Shown: positions 22,960 through 35,994, counted from the first letter of the stretch. The stretch is 64,000 nucleotides of DNA from Euborellia annulipes (GCA_023213315.1 JAKCPI010007946.1:1-64000); one strand, 5' to 3'. Notes: generated by a model from the sequence alone, not told the origin. Program-made: numbers and translations.

Positions 22960-25900
22960 ATGACAACGCGAATTATTGAAGGACCCCAACCTCTAAAAGA
23001 TGCTACCTCAGCACCGAGTTTGGGACATGTATTGATTGAAGCTTTTCAAAGACATGGAGATAGTGTTGCTCTGGTAAAATTATATTATTTTAATTGTTTG
23101 ATATTTAAAATAATAATTCCTTAAAATTAAATTATTTTAACAAACAGTTATCAAAATTACATTGTTTTTTTTATGATAATTTTTTATCCATTCTAATATT
23201 GATATTATTTAATAAGATTATCAAATCAGATTAGTTTAATAATAACATAACTTTTAAAAAACTGCTTTAAGAATGCTATATGAAGTAGAAATTTGAAATT
23301 GGGCCAAAATATTCCTCTATTTGAACTTATTCGATGATAATTAATTTGTATTTTTATCTGCACCCCTTCAGAAATTAGGGGTGGGAATGTCATTATATAT
23401 GAAATGTTCGAGTTAATATCTTAAAAAATATTGAAAGTAGAAATTTGGCCAAAATCTTCCTCTATTTGAACTTATTCAATGATAATTAATTTGTATTTTT
23501 ATCTGCATTTGGAATCCAAATGGCTTAAATAAAAGCATCGGACTGCCTGGGGGTCCGAACCCGCGACCCTCGGTATACAAGGTAGGCACGCTACCAACTA
23601 GACCAAGCTCGTAGGCATTTTGTTTATTATCATTATCGAAAATGTGAAAAAATATTTGATGACCCATTATTGTTAATTACAAGATCAAACAGATTTGTTT
23701 CTTATGTGTTTATTGTCTGTGTTCTAGGTGGATTTTGATACAGGAGAAGAAGTCACTTATTCTTCTTTTTTGACTCGTGCTGATCAAGTGGCTCAATTTC
23801 TCACCGGTACCTCTAAAGTAGCCATTGCTAGTCCCAATTCAATTGACTACTTCATCCCTGTTCTTGGATCAATCTTCTCTGGAGCACTCTGTGCAAATAT
23901 TAATCCCATTTATAATACAAGTAATTAAAATCTTTTTAATTTATTAATTAAATATATCTCGTGATCAGGGTCGGGCCACAGATCAAACACAATCAAGAAA
24001 TAGTACATCAGTAAAGTACTAGTACTTTTTGACCGATTTGGTTTAAAATCTTATTTTCACGCCTCAGGGGGGTGCCTAACTTAAATATAAAATTTCAACT
24101 TCCTAGCTCTTATCGTTGTTTAGATATTTTGTTCTCAGACAGCCACACACACACGGACAGACAGATATCCATCAAAATCTCGATATCGAATTTTTAACAT
24201 GAATCCAATACTTTCTCTCTATATCTATTAGCATATATAGGTAAGAGAAAGTAAAAATTGCAAGAATATTTCAATTTCAACTACACGATAATAATAGATA
24301 TAAATATATCCAGTGCCAAAATATTCTGGCTACATCCCCTATCATGTTTGTAGCTTATAATTTAGTTTTTCAATAATTTATAATTTAGTCATATCATAGC
24401 ATCTTTTTAAAAGCTAAATATGTTATTGTTATATTTTATATTTTTTTACAGGAGAATTTGAACATGCTTTAAATATTTCTAAACCCGAAGTGATTTTTGT
24501 ATCATCTGGAGCTTTAAATATTGTTTTGGAAGTGTCTCGATTTATTCCATCTCTAAAACAAATAATTCTTCTGGATGAAAAATTTTATAACAAGAACAGG
24601 TAAACGAGTACTTTTAATATTTTCTACAATAAAAAACACTTCTTCATATTTATTGCAAAATAACCAAATAAAGAACCAATTCTAAAAAAAAAAAACTTAA
24701 AATTTAATTAGGAGAGGACGGGAGACTTCCCGGGACTCAGGAGCCAAGTAAAAATAAAAAATGTTATATTCTGTCGCCGACGTTTCGAGCGCTAGTCGCA
24801 CTTATCTTCAGGGCAAGCAGAATTGTCAAAAATAAGTACAGGTGCTGCGTCCCGGGAAGGCTCTCGTCCTCTCTTAATTGAATATCTAGAGCCATCAAAC
24901 TCAACAATTTACCAAAAATTTAATTTTTCGAATCTGACAACTTCCACGACCTTGTTTATTTATTTATTAGTGTTGAGGTGCTCGTTGATTGGCAAAGGAA
25001 GGAAAAATTACAAAATTGTTAATTTATAATGAGTTTATTAATCCTTATTCAGGACCACCTTATTTCGAAGGCATATTAGCACTTTTATTTCGTAACTACA
25101 CCAATTCTTTTTATTATTGACATCATTCAATAGAGAACAACACAAATACTATTTATTTATATATATATATTTATTATTTATTTATTTATTATTAGTTATA
25201 AATATCGTATACATGTTATACTGTATTTATATACAACTCCTCATTTGCCGATCTCTTTTACCTTTACCATTTGTTGAAATTTATCCTAATTTTAAATATA
25301 AATTATTTTTAGACACTCCCATGTGGAAATAACTACTCTTCATCAGATATTAAATCGTTTTCCACCCAAAAAAGAAATAAGATTTCCAAGTTATCAACAA
25401 TCAATTGATGATCATGTTTCGGCAGTTTTATTTTCAAGCGGAACCACCGGACTTTCTAAAGGAGTACAGCTGACTGATCTTAATATAATTACTCTCATCT
25501 ATAATCTCAAGTAAGAATAATGTTAATACCGTAAATTAAAGTCTGTTCCGCTGCAAAAACAATTATATTCACTTTTTACTTGCTCTGTATTTTAATGATT
25601 CAAAACAAAATAATCGATTTATTTTATTAGCCTAATTTTGATATCAATATTATTTTTCAGTGATTATCGTTTTGTTCCGCTTACTAATAAAACAATTATT
25701 TTGGGCGTTTTACCTTACTTCCATGGATTTGGTTTTTGCCTTTTGTTAAGTTTATTCTATGCTGGAGGCAAATTAGTAAATTTAAAACGTTTTGATGTAA
25801 ATAAAGTGTTAGAATCTGTTTCCAGACTGAAGGTAATTTAAAATAATAAAAATAGGTGCTCTCAAAAGAATATTAAATTTTATTTTTTTATTTTAGGTAA

Positions 25901-28900
25901 CTCATTTATATATAGTTCCTAATATGCTTCTTCAAATGGCAAATCATACTCATTTGGAAAAGTTTGACGTTTCTAGTCTTGAGGTGGTTGTCTGTGGAGC
26001 TGCACCAGTTCCAAAAGATGTTGTGGTAATTATTTTGTTTATGTTAATATTAACACTACTTTTCCTATCTATTCTGTCATTTCCGCTCTATTCTCGTGCC
26101 TACCCAGAGACAAATTTTGAAGAGGAGTGATCCAAGCTTTTAGCTTTCTAGGCAGAGTAAATATATATATATATATAGGAGTGTTTTCACTTAGTTCACT
26201 TTCAAATGATCAGTCAAAAATTTATGGGGGTTTCATTATTCATTAAATTACCATGCATTTAGGAAACTAAGAGTATATATATATATAGGCCTATAAAATA
26301 TATATTATTTCTCCAACATACACACTATGTGCCACCCATCATCAGTGCATAAAAATAGTTTTGGTGGAGGATGTCGTCTATATTTGGCATTTCTTGTTGA
26401 TAACTTGTCTATTTAAGAACATTGTTATGAAAATGGAAAACATTAATATAATCAAGGGCAAAAATATAGAGGACATTCACCACTAAAACTATTTTTTGCG
26501 CTGATGATGGGTGGCGTTTTGCAACGCGATATATTAGGCGCTGGTATTTTCTCCTATTTATCAATTTAGTTAATGGCGATAGATATTTTTTCAAATAAGC
26601 CAGGAATATATGCCAGGCTCTTGAAACAGACACCCTCATTTTTTGTTGTTGTAATATTGTTTCTATTTTTGACGTAAAATAAAGTAAAAACTTTATTAAC
26701 AAAAGCTTTGGGATAGTTGTTATCATACAATATCGCCTTAATAGAATTGTCATTTTTACATTGAAAAAAAAACGGGCTTGACAGTTTATTTGCTCGATAT
26801 TAACATGAAGAGGAATGCAGCCAAATAGGTAGTCTATGCTACCTTCATCAGTTGCATAAGAGGTTTTTAGCAAAAAGACTTGTTAATGGTCTGTTCATCA
26901 TTTTCTTGCTGGTAATTTGCTAATTCGTAATCATTTTTCAAAATTCTCTTCACAATCAGTCTCACCATATATATATATTTATTTTCATTGTTATTTTCAT
27001 ACATACAATAGGCCTAGGCTATTGTTTAATACTGACTTATGAACAGACCATTAACAACCTGTTTGCCAAAAAAAACTCTTATACAACTGAAATTGGCCGA
27101 AACGTTTTGCAACAAAGGAGTTTGATTTAAAATGTTCCCTATTTGACTGCATTCATCTTCATTCCTGTTTTTCAATTCTATACAACCATTCCTACATTAA
27201 TTATATATCTTTTTTTTATTATTTGAAATTCCTATCCGGTTCCCCGTTTATTTACCCGAGGTGCTTACGTGCACTAAGTCACACAACTCAAACTCTTTGA
27301 AGAGGGACTCCCTCAGCACCGGCGTGTAGCTTCATATTTTTTAATTTACTTTTATGTTAATAGGATAATTGATCATTTTTCTATTTTTTTATATATAGGA
27401 AATATTCCGAAAACGTACTGGTTTCAATACAATTTTACAAGGATATGGATTAACTGAATCTACTATGGCTACTCATACGGAAACTGTAACTCTTCGGAAG
27501 CCAAATAGTATAGGAAAGCTAATGCCTTCATTAAAATGCAAGGTGATTAGAAATTTTTTTTTTTTACACCTTTTTTTTTTGATCTTCCTTGTGGCCACCC
27601 CATGATATTATAAATCAATCAAATAATATTTATTTAACAGATAGCAGATTTAAAAACTGGAAAAACTCTAGGACCAAATGAAACTGGAGAAATTTGCCTC
27701 AAAGGACCAATGTTGATGAAAGGATACCTCGGCGACGAGAAATCGTCTATTGAAATGATGGACCGCGAAGGTTTCATGCATACAGGAGATGTTGGATATT
27801 ACGATAAAGATGGTTACTTCTACATTATAGATCGCCTTAAAGAGTTAATTAAATACAAAGGATATCAGGTATATATATATAAATATATATATGAGTTGTC
27901 CATTTCCAAAAGTGCCTAATTGACAAAATTTAAGTTGAGATTTTAATTGCATGTTGTTGGCACAACTGAAATATTCATTTGAAAATAGTTTTCCAGTGAA
28001 AAAAGTTTCTAGAGCCTATTTAAAACAAATACTGAAAATCGAGTTAAAATTCAAAACGGTTGAATATTAAAACAGTTTATTACTGCTATATAGAAAATAA
28101 TACCGATCTAAGACCTTGTAAATTGTGTTCGTAATTTATTTACAGATTTATAAACATAACAGTCATAAATTAACTCTTGAGTTTAATAAAATACAGGTTT
28201 TTCTCGTTTCCTGAAAATTTGTTCCCGATGCAACTAGACACTTTTGGAAATGGACGTCTTATATATTTAAATATGGAGTTATTTGTTTAAACTAGATGTA
28301 TAAGTTTTACTTAATTTTAAGCCGAAGGGAAGTTGCTGTTGATCTTACGGAATGGAAGAGAGCAAGTACGGGTGCAGCAAATAAAGAGAGCCTTTGGATG
28401 CCAAATGTCGAAAAGGAGACGTTTCGGACAAAATTTTATTTGTCCACCCTCAGTCCTTGTAGGCTTATAATTTAATTAGGCACAAAGTTATCATTGTTGT
28501 TGCGACACAAAAGGTCTGTGCACATGTAGATTTCTCACGTCGAATTAAACACTCGCCCGTTTAAAAAAATATATATATATGCCCACAGACTTTGTAGCAT
28601 AGCATCAATGATAACTTTGTGCTATAAAATAAAACAGTTGCTATATTTTTGGCAAAAATAAAATTTAATTTGGGCAAATTTGAATTGCGAATATTTCAGA
28701 GTCATAGAAGCTTACCTTCAGCGGATACTGCCTCCTGAATATTCGGAATTCAAATTTAACCGAATTAAATTTTATTTTTGCAGGAATAAATACTAACCAT
28801 TATCATGACCGACCTTTCATTCTGACAAGCTACTAGACTTTATATCATATTTATTTACAAATAAAATGATATGAAAATAGGCCATCAAATCAATCTCTAT

Positions 28901-30009
28901 ATCAGTGGTTCCCAAACGGTGGGCCCCGGCATCCAAAGGTGCCGCCAGAATGGCTAAGAGGGTCCGCGAGATATTTAGATAAACCCAAAAAAAAAATAAA
29001 GAGGCGGAAAAAATTTAGCTTTGCTAAAAAATCACGGAAGGAAAAAAAAATTTTGTTTCCCTAAATTTCGTTTTGTTAGGGAGGAAGAAAAAAACAAAAA
29101 GGAAGGGTTATTCCCAACCCCCTTTGGGGTGCCGTGGACTTCAAAAGTTTGGGAAACACTGCTCTATATATTCCTTTATTTGTTTATAGTTAAAAATACC
29201 CTTATTTTTCAGGTGCCTCCAGCTGAATTAGAAAATTTACTTTTAAAACATCCAGCAATTCAAGATGCCGCTGTCGTCGGACTTCCAGATGCTCAAGCTG
29301 GAGAGCTACCCATGGCTTTTGTTGTATTGAAATCAAACTCTTCAAAACGTTTAACTTCAGAAGATATTAAAAAATATATAGCTGGTAAGAGTTGTTTTTT
29401 TAACTCCCTTTCACGGCTACTGAGGCCATTTTAGGGTTTATGTTTATTTTTAAATTTTTATTGTACTGCTGGCAACCGAGGGACATTTCACATGCTGGCT
29501 TCTCGGGGCCACCTACCCGAGATTCCACTGTTCTTGATAATCCTTCACTGTAGCAGTGAAGCAATCTACGATCTTGGTGTCAGTTTATTACTCAGTTGCC
29601 AAGCCCTCCAAGAGGTGCACTCAGGATTTCAATTCTATAGTATTGCATTTTAAATGGAATTAGAAAAAGTTGATCATTTAATCTAGTTATTTATTTTCCA
29701 AAATTTATTGATATAATTTAATTTTTTTATTAATATACTTTATTATTACTTATATTGGTTACGTCTGTCTTTAAGGACTTTGAAAGTAAATAAATAAATA
29801 CTTGCACGATGCAAATGAAAATATGGAAGAAGAAAGTTTTATTATACTAACTAATATTATATTGTAATATTGTCTTTTCTTTAGGTCAAGTTATAGGATA
29901 TAAACAACTACGAGGAGGTGTACGTTTTCTTGAAACTATTCCTAAAACTGCAAGTGGTAAAATTTTAAGAAGGGAATTGAAAGCATATTTGAATAAATCC
30001 TCATTATAA
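22960..30009 (+). CDS. luciferase/4CL-like acyl-CoA synthetase 1 (ANL superfamily)
   Basis: Ten exons, all GT-AG and phase-consistent: 22960-23073, 23728-23920, 24452-24599, 25313-25510, 25661-25832, 25897-26025, 27399-27542, 27641-27868, 29213-29384, 29885-30009; 540 aa, the normal length for the family. The enzyme should activate a carboxylic acid with ATP to an acyl-adenylate and transfer it to CoA. Motifs: P-loop [10 protein letters not shown] (about 193-202), PYFHGFGF with the luciferase-type His, GYGLTEST (about 333-340), HTGD (about 413-416), [13 protein letters not shown] before the hinge, and [11 protein letters not shown] with the catalytic Lys about 525. The C-terminus is KSSL, not a standard SKL peroxisomal signal. 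The start ATG is preceded by AACA and an acceptor-like TTTACAG at 22941, suggesting a 5'UTR intron. Substrate unknown; nothing shows bioluminescence. Introns hold SINE, family A, hAT and hammerhead-like repeats. It is a tandem duplicate of the 36.3-45.4 kb gene. Confidence 0.94.
23505..23630 (-). repeat. tRNA-derived SINE head
   Basis: On the - strand: TCTAGTTGGTAGCGTGCC (A-box-like) and GGGTTCGGACCCCC (B-box-like) about 35 bp apart, then CAGGCAGTCCGATGCTTTTATTTAAGCC. Same family as 34335-34600 and 35995-36257, truncated at the tail. Confidence 0.75.
23995..24257 (-). repeat. dispersed hairpin-ended repeat, family A, partial, reverse orientation
   Basis: The - strand starts ACTTTCTCTTACCTATATATG, then CGATATCGAGATTTTGATGG, a TGTGTG tract and CACCCCCCTGAGG, ending in TACTTTACTGATG. 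It lies in intron 2 of acyl-CoA synthetase 1. Confidence 0.8.
24770..24821 (-). ncRNA. hammerhead-ribozyme-like motif, solo
   Basis: On the - strand: CTGAAGA (24811-24805), stem II AGTGC/GCGCT with one wobble, GAAACGTC (24786-24779). Stem I has an inner GCC/GGC helix, an internal loop, then TCTG/CAGA, as in natural type I hammerheads. Antisense to synthetase 1 intron 3. Confidence 0.62.
26310..26545. repeat. foldback remnant with half hammerhead core
   Basis: GCCACCCATCATCAGTGCATAAAAATAG (left) and CTATTTTTTGCGCTGATGATGGGTGGC (right) are complementary. The CTGATGA half is present in both arms, but no GAAAC follows, so these are decayed. Located in synthetase 1 intron 6. Confidence 0.65.
26810..27165. 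repeat. foldback element with decayed hammerhead-like motif
   Basis: GAATGCAGCCAAATAGG (left) pairs with CCTATTTGACTGCATTC (right); inner arms share ATTAACA and TATACAACTGA-like words. The right arm has CTGAAATTGGCCGAAACGTT, where stem II is collapsed. The left arm has CTGATGA but no GAAAC. Confidence 0.65.
28413..28458 (-). ncRNA. hammerhead-ribozyme-like motif, solo, strong stems
   Basis: On the - strand: stem I AAGGA/TCCTT, core CTGAGGG (28453-28447; A9 to G), stem II GGACAAA/TTTGTCC (7 bp), GAAACGTC (28425-28418). One core base is off, so activity is doubtful. Antisense to synthetase 1 intron 8. Confidence 0.6.
28649..28783. repeat. short foldback repeat
   Basis: AATAAAATTTAATTTGGGCAAATTTGAATT pairs with the complement ending AATTCAAATTTAACCGAATTAAATTTTATTT; the loop holds two CTTCAG/CCTGAA words. 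Intron 8 of synthetase 1. Confidence 0.7.
28913..29161. mobile_element. hAT-like MITE with exact 8-bp target duplication
   Basis: Ends CAGTGGTTCCCAAACGG and complement GTTTGGGAAACACTG; flanking CTCTATAT at 28905-28912 and 29162-29169. About 250 bp, non-coding. A relative with GCGGAAAAAATTTAGCTTTGC blocks lies at 36830-37055. Inserted in synthetase 1 intron 8, just upstream of exon 9. Confidence 0.88.
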
Positions 30010-30712
30010 ACTCATAAAGAAACAAATCTCTTTTGTACAAAAGTAAGCAAAATTTTTGATTTTTTTCCTATTTTTTTATTTTTTTTTATAATAAGAAAAT
30101 AAATTAAGCCCGTCTTTAGTCACTCCTATCATTTGATCCGCTCATTATGTCCCTAACTTTTTCTTTTTTTTTATCTTATAATTTAGAAAGTAGATTCTTT
30201 TGTTTATATTTTAGTATATTTACTTTATGTAAGGACATTTTTTTTATTTTTAATATTTTTGTATTCAATATAAATATTTTTTTTTCATATTAAATATCCT
30301 ATCACAATATCCTTTTTAACTAATTACTTAATTATGTGCTTATGCATTGGACAAGAATAGAAAATTCTAATCTTATTAAAATCCCAAAAAAATTACTTTA
30401 TGGCCCTTTAACAAACTAGAGATTATGTTATTTTTATTAATAAAATATTTCTCTAGCACAAATAATGAGTGAGTTCATTAATATTGTAAAAATTGTCTCT
30501 TCTCAAATTATAAATCTAGATTTTAGAAAACTAATTGGGCGCAAGCGTTTTGAGATTTCTGGCAAAAAGAATTTAATTATTTTGGTAAACAATTTTTGAT
30601 TTGAATATACTATCTCTATCAGCTAAAAGTAGGCTATATATCGCTAGAGTTCTGACTCGGCTCTTTCTAGAGAGCTTAGAGATGATGTTAATTTATTTTT
30701 ATAAATGTAAAA

Positions 30713-30931
30713 TGTTTTGTCATTGAGCCTTTTTACTGAGTGGGATTGAACAAAATGTTCGGCCATTGAGCAAAAAAGCTCAATGACAAAACATTTTGTT
30801 CAATGATGTCGAATCATGTCCATTTGTGTTTTGTCTTCTCGGTGTGCGTTGACCCATAGAAAAGCATTGAAAAAACAGTTTTAGGCACGATTAGTCAAAA
30901 ACGTTTTTGCTCAATTTTTGTGCGTTCAGCC
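30713..30931. repeat. MITE-like repeat related to 47862-48114
   Basis: Ends GTGCGTTCAGCC|TTA, the same terminus as the 47862-48114 element. It shares GTGTGCGTTGACCCA, AAGCATTGAAAAAAC and TCGAATCATGTCC words with it, and also has an internal palindrome TGTTTTGTCATTGAGC/GCTCAATGACAAAACA. The left terminus is not preserved. Confidence 0.6.
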
Positions 30932-31466
30932 TTAAGGCTCTAACTCCCAGTTGGGGACTTGATTGTGGGCGCTCACTGTACTAGGTATGTGATCCAGATC
31001 CACCAACTGTTATAATAAATCATTTTGTATCATTGATAGTCACTATATTATGAGATTTTGTACTCCTATTTCATAATAATCACTAAATAAATAAAATAGA
31101 TAAAAACACGATAATTGAAAGTAATTTGCCTATATATATTGATAACACCTATAATCAATCAAACTACTATAACTATTCATGATAGTGCATAAATCCTACA
31201 TTTTTATAAAATGTAATTATAAAATAATTTAACCACTATTCTTTGAGGTTCGCTAACTGATATTCTAGTGGATTTTATCAGTTCAGGTTTATAATATCGC
31301 GAAAAGTAGGATCTTTTTTCAAATTTTTTTAATAATGTTTATTCTGGTCTTAGATTGTAAGGTTTATGAACAATAATTTAGTTCGCAAGTGTAAAATGGC
31401 TGTTATATATTAATCGTAAGGAAAGTAGATTTGCAGCCAGGATAATAGAAAAATATTTAAATTCTT

Positions 31467-31512
31467 TTAGTCGACGTTTCGGACGCCAATCGCGTCCTTC
31501 TTCGGAACCAAA
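31467..31512 (-). ncRNA. hammerhead-ribozyme-like motif (left arm)
   Basis: Stem I TTTGGTT/GACTAAA, core CCGAAGA (31505-31499; U4 to C), stem II GGACGC/GCGTCC (6 bp), GAAACGTC (31480-31473). One core base departs from consensus. Confidence 0.6.
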
Positions 31513-31755
31513 GATTGTTAAAAAATACACATAGATATTGTTGTGTATTACATAAAATATTTCAACAATATTGAAAGAGGCATCTTTTTGTGTACGAGAA
31601 GAGCTCTCTGTGCGTTATTTTTTTCAATTCTTAATTCAGAAAATGCGCCTCTTTCAAAAAATAACACTCTCGTACACAAAAAGATGCCTCTTTCAATATT
31701 GTTGAAATATTTTATGTTATACACAACAATATCTATGTGTGTTTTTTTAACTATC

Positions 31756-31802
31756 TTTGGTCCCTAAGAAGGACGCGATTGGCGTCCGAAACGTCGACCA
31801 AA
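31756..31802 (+). ncRNA. hammerhead-ribozyme-like motif (right arm)
   Basis: Stem I is a perfect 7 bp (TTTGGTC/GACCAAA), stem II GGACGC/GCGTCC, GAAACGTC at 31788-31795. The CTGANGA core reads CCTAAGA, two changes, so the catalytic core is damaged. Stem I has been improved relative to the other arm (T to C). Confidence 0.58.
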
Positions 31803-32682
31803 AGAATTTAAATATTTTTTTATTCTCCTGGCTGCACATCTACCTTTCGATAAATAATTTAGACTTAAAAAAATCTGGTCCTTTTTCTTATGGAATTATT
31901 TTATTTTTTGACAATAGTGAGTCCAAATTTAATTTTTGAATTTTGTTTTTGCTTATAAGAGAATTTTATTTATGAAAGATGCTCTGAAAATTTGAATTTC
32001 CCGTTATATAACATCACCTTAAGAAATAATAGATAATTTCATAGGGAAAGTAAACAAGTATGACCCATTTTAATGAGAGAGTGGAGGGGTGGGGGAAAGA
32101 AAAAGCACACGATATTCTTGTACTCCAAAGAATAGAAATGCCTGCCATTCTTAGCTCTGGAAATTAACCGGTGGGCAAGTTTATTGCCAATTTGGGATAT
32201 TTCTTGTTGCAATCAATGCAAGTGTTAAGATGTTAAGGAAGGATGTTGAGTTTAAGCGAGGCTAACGACTGGCCACAACACAAAAGGTTCAATTTATGAC
32301 TGTTTAAAGGGTCAGTAGTATGCTTGCTCTCTTCTTTTTTCAACTCCTGTCCAGCTCCTCCCTCAGCTCCTAGTCGTGTATAACCAGAATGCTGGTAACA
32401 GAGCAACTAACTGCCTATAATTAATTTTCCAAAATATTTAAGAGATTCAAATTATTACTACGTTACTCCCTGGTCCACTATATGTGTACTTAATTTCAAA
32501 TAGATCCATTGAAAATTGTGGATTTCTAAAAAACATACATACATTTTTCCCATTTAACTTTATATATATATATAGATTAATTAATAATCTATGTATATAT
32601 TAATTGCTTGCCACCCCCCCCCCCTCTCGTCCTAACTAGTGGTTGGCGGGAGGGGAGTTTGTAGCTTATAAAAAAGTAAATT

Positions 32683-32730
32683 ATATGTCTACACAAAAAA
32701 TCTGGTACGATCAGCACACCAGATTTTTAC
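32683..32730 (+). repeat. family A 3' hairpin fragment
   Basis: GTCTACACAAAAAATCTGGT followed by CAGCACACCAGATTTTT: only the terminal hairpin of family A, internally shortened. Confidence 0.6.
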
Positions 32731-34334
32731 TAATTATAATTTATTCCATTGATTTCTCTTTTAACCAATTCCTGTTGCACTTCAAACTATATATAAATTC
32801 AAGGTAGGAGAGCCAGAGGAGGGGCTTGATGCACTGACGAGGGGAATCAGGGGCGACCACTACTCCACTCCATCTATTGACCTTAGGATTTCATCTGATA
32901 GATTGTCCTCATATTCACTATTCAGTCTCGCTTAAATGCGCATAAGACCAACTCACTCCCTATATCTCTTAATTTTTAAGTGATATATGAGTATCATTAA
33001 TTAAGCAATTCTTCTATAGTATGTGAGTTTTTTTTTTATCGTTACTTATATAATTTTAATTTATTTTATATAAATTCCCAAAGTTAAATATCATCAATTA
33101 AAAATTTTTAATTGGAAATTAATTTTTCTTACGATATTCTAAAGATTTTATATTCATAATTAATAATCAAAAAATGAAATTTTGGAAATTAAATCAACTG
33201 AATTCTAAGTTTTTTTCTTTGTTATTGTTAAAATTAATTTAATCAAAAATTTTCAAAACAATTATTTTTATAATTTATTGAAAAACTTGGGTAAAAATTT
33301 TTAATTTATCCTTTTTAACTTTCTTAAATTAGTGGGATCCTCACCCAAAGAACGTAAAACAATCTTTTAAACTCAAAATATAAATGGTAATCCTAATATA
33401 GTTTTCTTCTCCCCCCCCCCTCCATTTTTTGTTTGTAAATATTTTGGCAAAAGATCTCTAAACCTTCTGTATGCTTAGATATAAGGCATATAAAAGATAT
33501 TCAAAATTGACTTGCAAACAAAATGTTAGTTTAAATGAATGTTGCCGCTTTTTCAAAACTTTTATGTAAATTAATTGATACCACCTTTCCCCCTCCCCCC
33601 CATGTATCATCCCCCCATCTAAGTACATTTTTTTACTAAAGATGGCTTGGCGTTATTTACAAACTGGATAGCGATCCATAGCGATCCAAAAACGACAGAC
33701 CTCTATTCTCCAAAACTCTCTTCTAAAATAATTTTTCATTAATTTTTTTTAGGAAAACAATATAAGAAGAAAATAAGGTATATTTATGAAAATTTATATC
33801 CAATAAGAGAGAAAACTATTTTTCGAATTTATTTGACTGAAATAGGGATATTTGGAGATACCCCAAAAGAAACGCAAAGATTTTAATAACTACCAAAATA
33901 TTAAATTAAGGTAAGAAAATATTTTTTTAACTAATAAACTGATCCTGTATTTAATACAAGATTATAGCATATAAGCAAAAAATTTAGTCAATAATAAATT
34001 ATGATTAAGGAATGGGCTCCCCCGCCCCTTTGGCGCCCCTCGATAGCGACATAGGCGCCCTAGCCCATCCGGCTTTACTCCGGCTTTCCGGCTTTTTACC
34101 TAAATCTCTAGATTTTTTACCGCCCCCCCCCCCCCCCCCCGCCCTCAAAGGCTAGTTACGTCGCTGGACTCTAGTTAAATTTATCTAGAGTCGTCTGTAA
34201 CTCAAAACTAGAAATATTTGAGTTGTTTAATTATAGTACAAAAGTAACTGTCAAACCTATATGCGAAATCCTTTCTATTTTAAAACGAAAATGGATCTAT
34301 TCACGTGTGCTAATTTTTGCGGCACTGAATGCCG

Positions 34335-34600
34335 GATTAAGGGTTGATTGGGCCCTCGGGGCTTGGTATAGAGGTTAGCGTGCTAACCTCGTATACCAAA
34401 ACGTCGCGGGTTCAAACCCCAGGCAGTTCGATGATTTTATTTAAGCCAAATGACTTAAATAAGAATGCCTGGACCCCAATATAGATAAATTCATAAATAA
34501 CGGTTATCGTCAAAGTCTTAAATGGACTAAGTTGCCGAAAAGACTGTGTGAATGAGAAAAAAGTGTGAATGTTTAAAAAAAAAAAGGGTTGTTTGGGCAA
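34335..34600 (+). mobile_element. tRNA-derived SINE, near full length
   Basis: A-box-like GGTATAGAGGTTAGCGTGC and B-box-like GCGGGTTCAAACCCC head, then ATTTTATTTAAGCCAAATG, TGCCTGGACCCCAATATAG, AACGGTTATCGTCAAAGTC, TGTGTGAATGAGAAAAAAG and a terminal A-run. The same order on the - strand occurs at 35995-36257; body fragments occur at 23505 and 50402. Confidence 0.82.
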
Positions 34601-35191
34601 CTTCTTTGACGAGTATATTCATAAAGAAATTAAATAAAAAGTTCTTACTCAAAAACCTAGGTTAGGTGTTTTACAAATTGTAAAATTTTCTTAGCTTGGA
34701 AAAATAAACAAATTGTTGGGCTCGATTTTATATTCCTCCTTCCTTAGTAACATGAATTATATAGTTTTAATTTTTTATCTTTTAAAAATAATAAACAAAA
34801 ATCACGATGACTGATAATATTGTAAAATATTGCTGAGTCAACATTTCTTCCTCATTTAATCTCTTGATAAATTTTATAATTTATTCATTTTTTCTAATGC
34901 CGTTAAGTGATATTTACTTTGACTTCTTTATCACATTATCATGTTTATTACCCATTTTGCATATTTACAATATATTCCAATTATTTAATATTTATTCATA
35001 TTTTGTTAAATAGGGGAAAATTATGTTTATATATGACTGGAGCCTTAATGGCTCTCTGATGTATTGGTCTCGATTCTTAAATAAACTTATATAGAGCTGA
35101 ATACAATAGATTCACTCTTTTAAGAAGGAAATTATTATTTTAAAAGCTTAGCTATTTTAGAAGATAAAGTTAATTCTTTAAATGCTTAGAC

Positions 35192-35449
35192 CACTGTTTT
35201 CCAAACTGGGAGGCGCACCTCCCTAGAGGGTTTAAGGGGAGGCAGGAATATTAGCCACAGCGAGCAATTTTCTAAAAAATCGCTAAAGTTTTATAGATAA
35301 AATAATAAATAATATAAAAGTATTAATAAATTTTTTTGCAATAAAAATTTTTGTGATTGTATTATTTTATAAAATGGGGGGAGGGGGGAGGCGTTATATG
35401 AAAAATATTTTTAAAGGAGGCGTGGAAACCTAAAGTTTGGAAAGCACTA
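35192..35449. mobile_element. hAT-like MITE with 8-bp target duplication
   Basis: Starts CACTGTTTTCCAAACTGGGAGG and ends AAGTTTGGAAAGCACTA; GCTTAGAC flanks it on both sides (35184-35191 and 35450-35457). The interior is non-coding, with GGGGGGAGG runs. A reversed truncated relative lies at 38888-39165. Confidence 0.83.
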
Positions 35450-35994
35450 GCTTAGACTATATAAATTTTTCTTAAAGATTTTTTTTTCTCCCTGGAGACG
35501 CAAAAAATTTATTTTTCATTTTTTGGGTGTGGGGAGAGTTATTAGCCCCTTTTAGAAAAATTGTTAAAATTAATAAAGAAGGTTAAAGTCAAGAAGGGAG
35601 AGGAGAATATGATTGAGAATCTAACGTCTGTCATATTTTGAAGGTAATATTCTTCAATAATGTATCTGGACACTGAAGCATATGAATTTTCATTATTTTT
35701 TTGTTAATGGTTATTGGTTCCTTTTTTTGTAAAAAATTGCAATGCGAATTTTGAATAGATTTTTGTAAACAAAATTAGAACCAATAATATTAATTTAAAA
35801 AAATTGATCATAAGCTTCACTGTTCAGATACATTGTTGGAGGATAGTACAGTGAGGGACATTATTAAGTCCCACCCATGCGTTTTCAACTTGTGATTATT
35901 TCATTGTTTTTATATTATAAAATGAAAATTTTTATTGGAAATTAAATATCTTTATATCTATTTTTTTAACAATATATATTTTTTTTTTTATTAT

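Larger units (their letters stand above)
31424..31845. repeat. foldback element with divergent hammerhead motifs
   Basis: Arms of about 190 bp, from GTAGATTTGCAGCCAGGATAA to the complement ending TGGCTGCACATCTACC. The inner arms contain GAAAGAGGCATCTTTTTGTG and complement. The outer CAGCCAGG motif is shared with the 1-530 foldback. Motifs: - strand 31467-31512 and + strand 31756-31802. Confidence 0.88.

Noticed and set aside
23505..23630. functional tRNA gene on the - strand
   Set aside because: A and B boxes are present, but the cloverleaf acceptor stem fails and the sequence continues into a SINE body.
29021..29434. 137-codon ORF as one exon
   Set aside because: Only 29213-29384 is exon (PPAELENLL...); the N-terminal part is the hAT MITE and intron.
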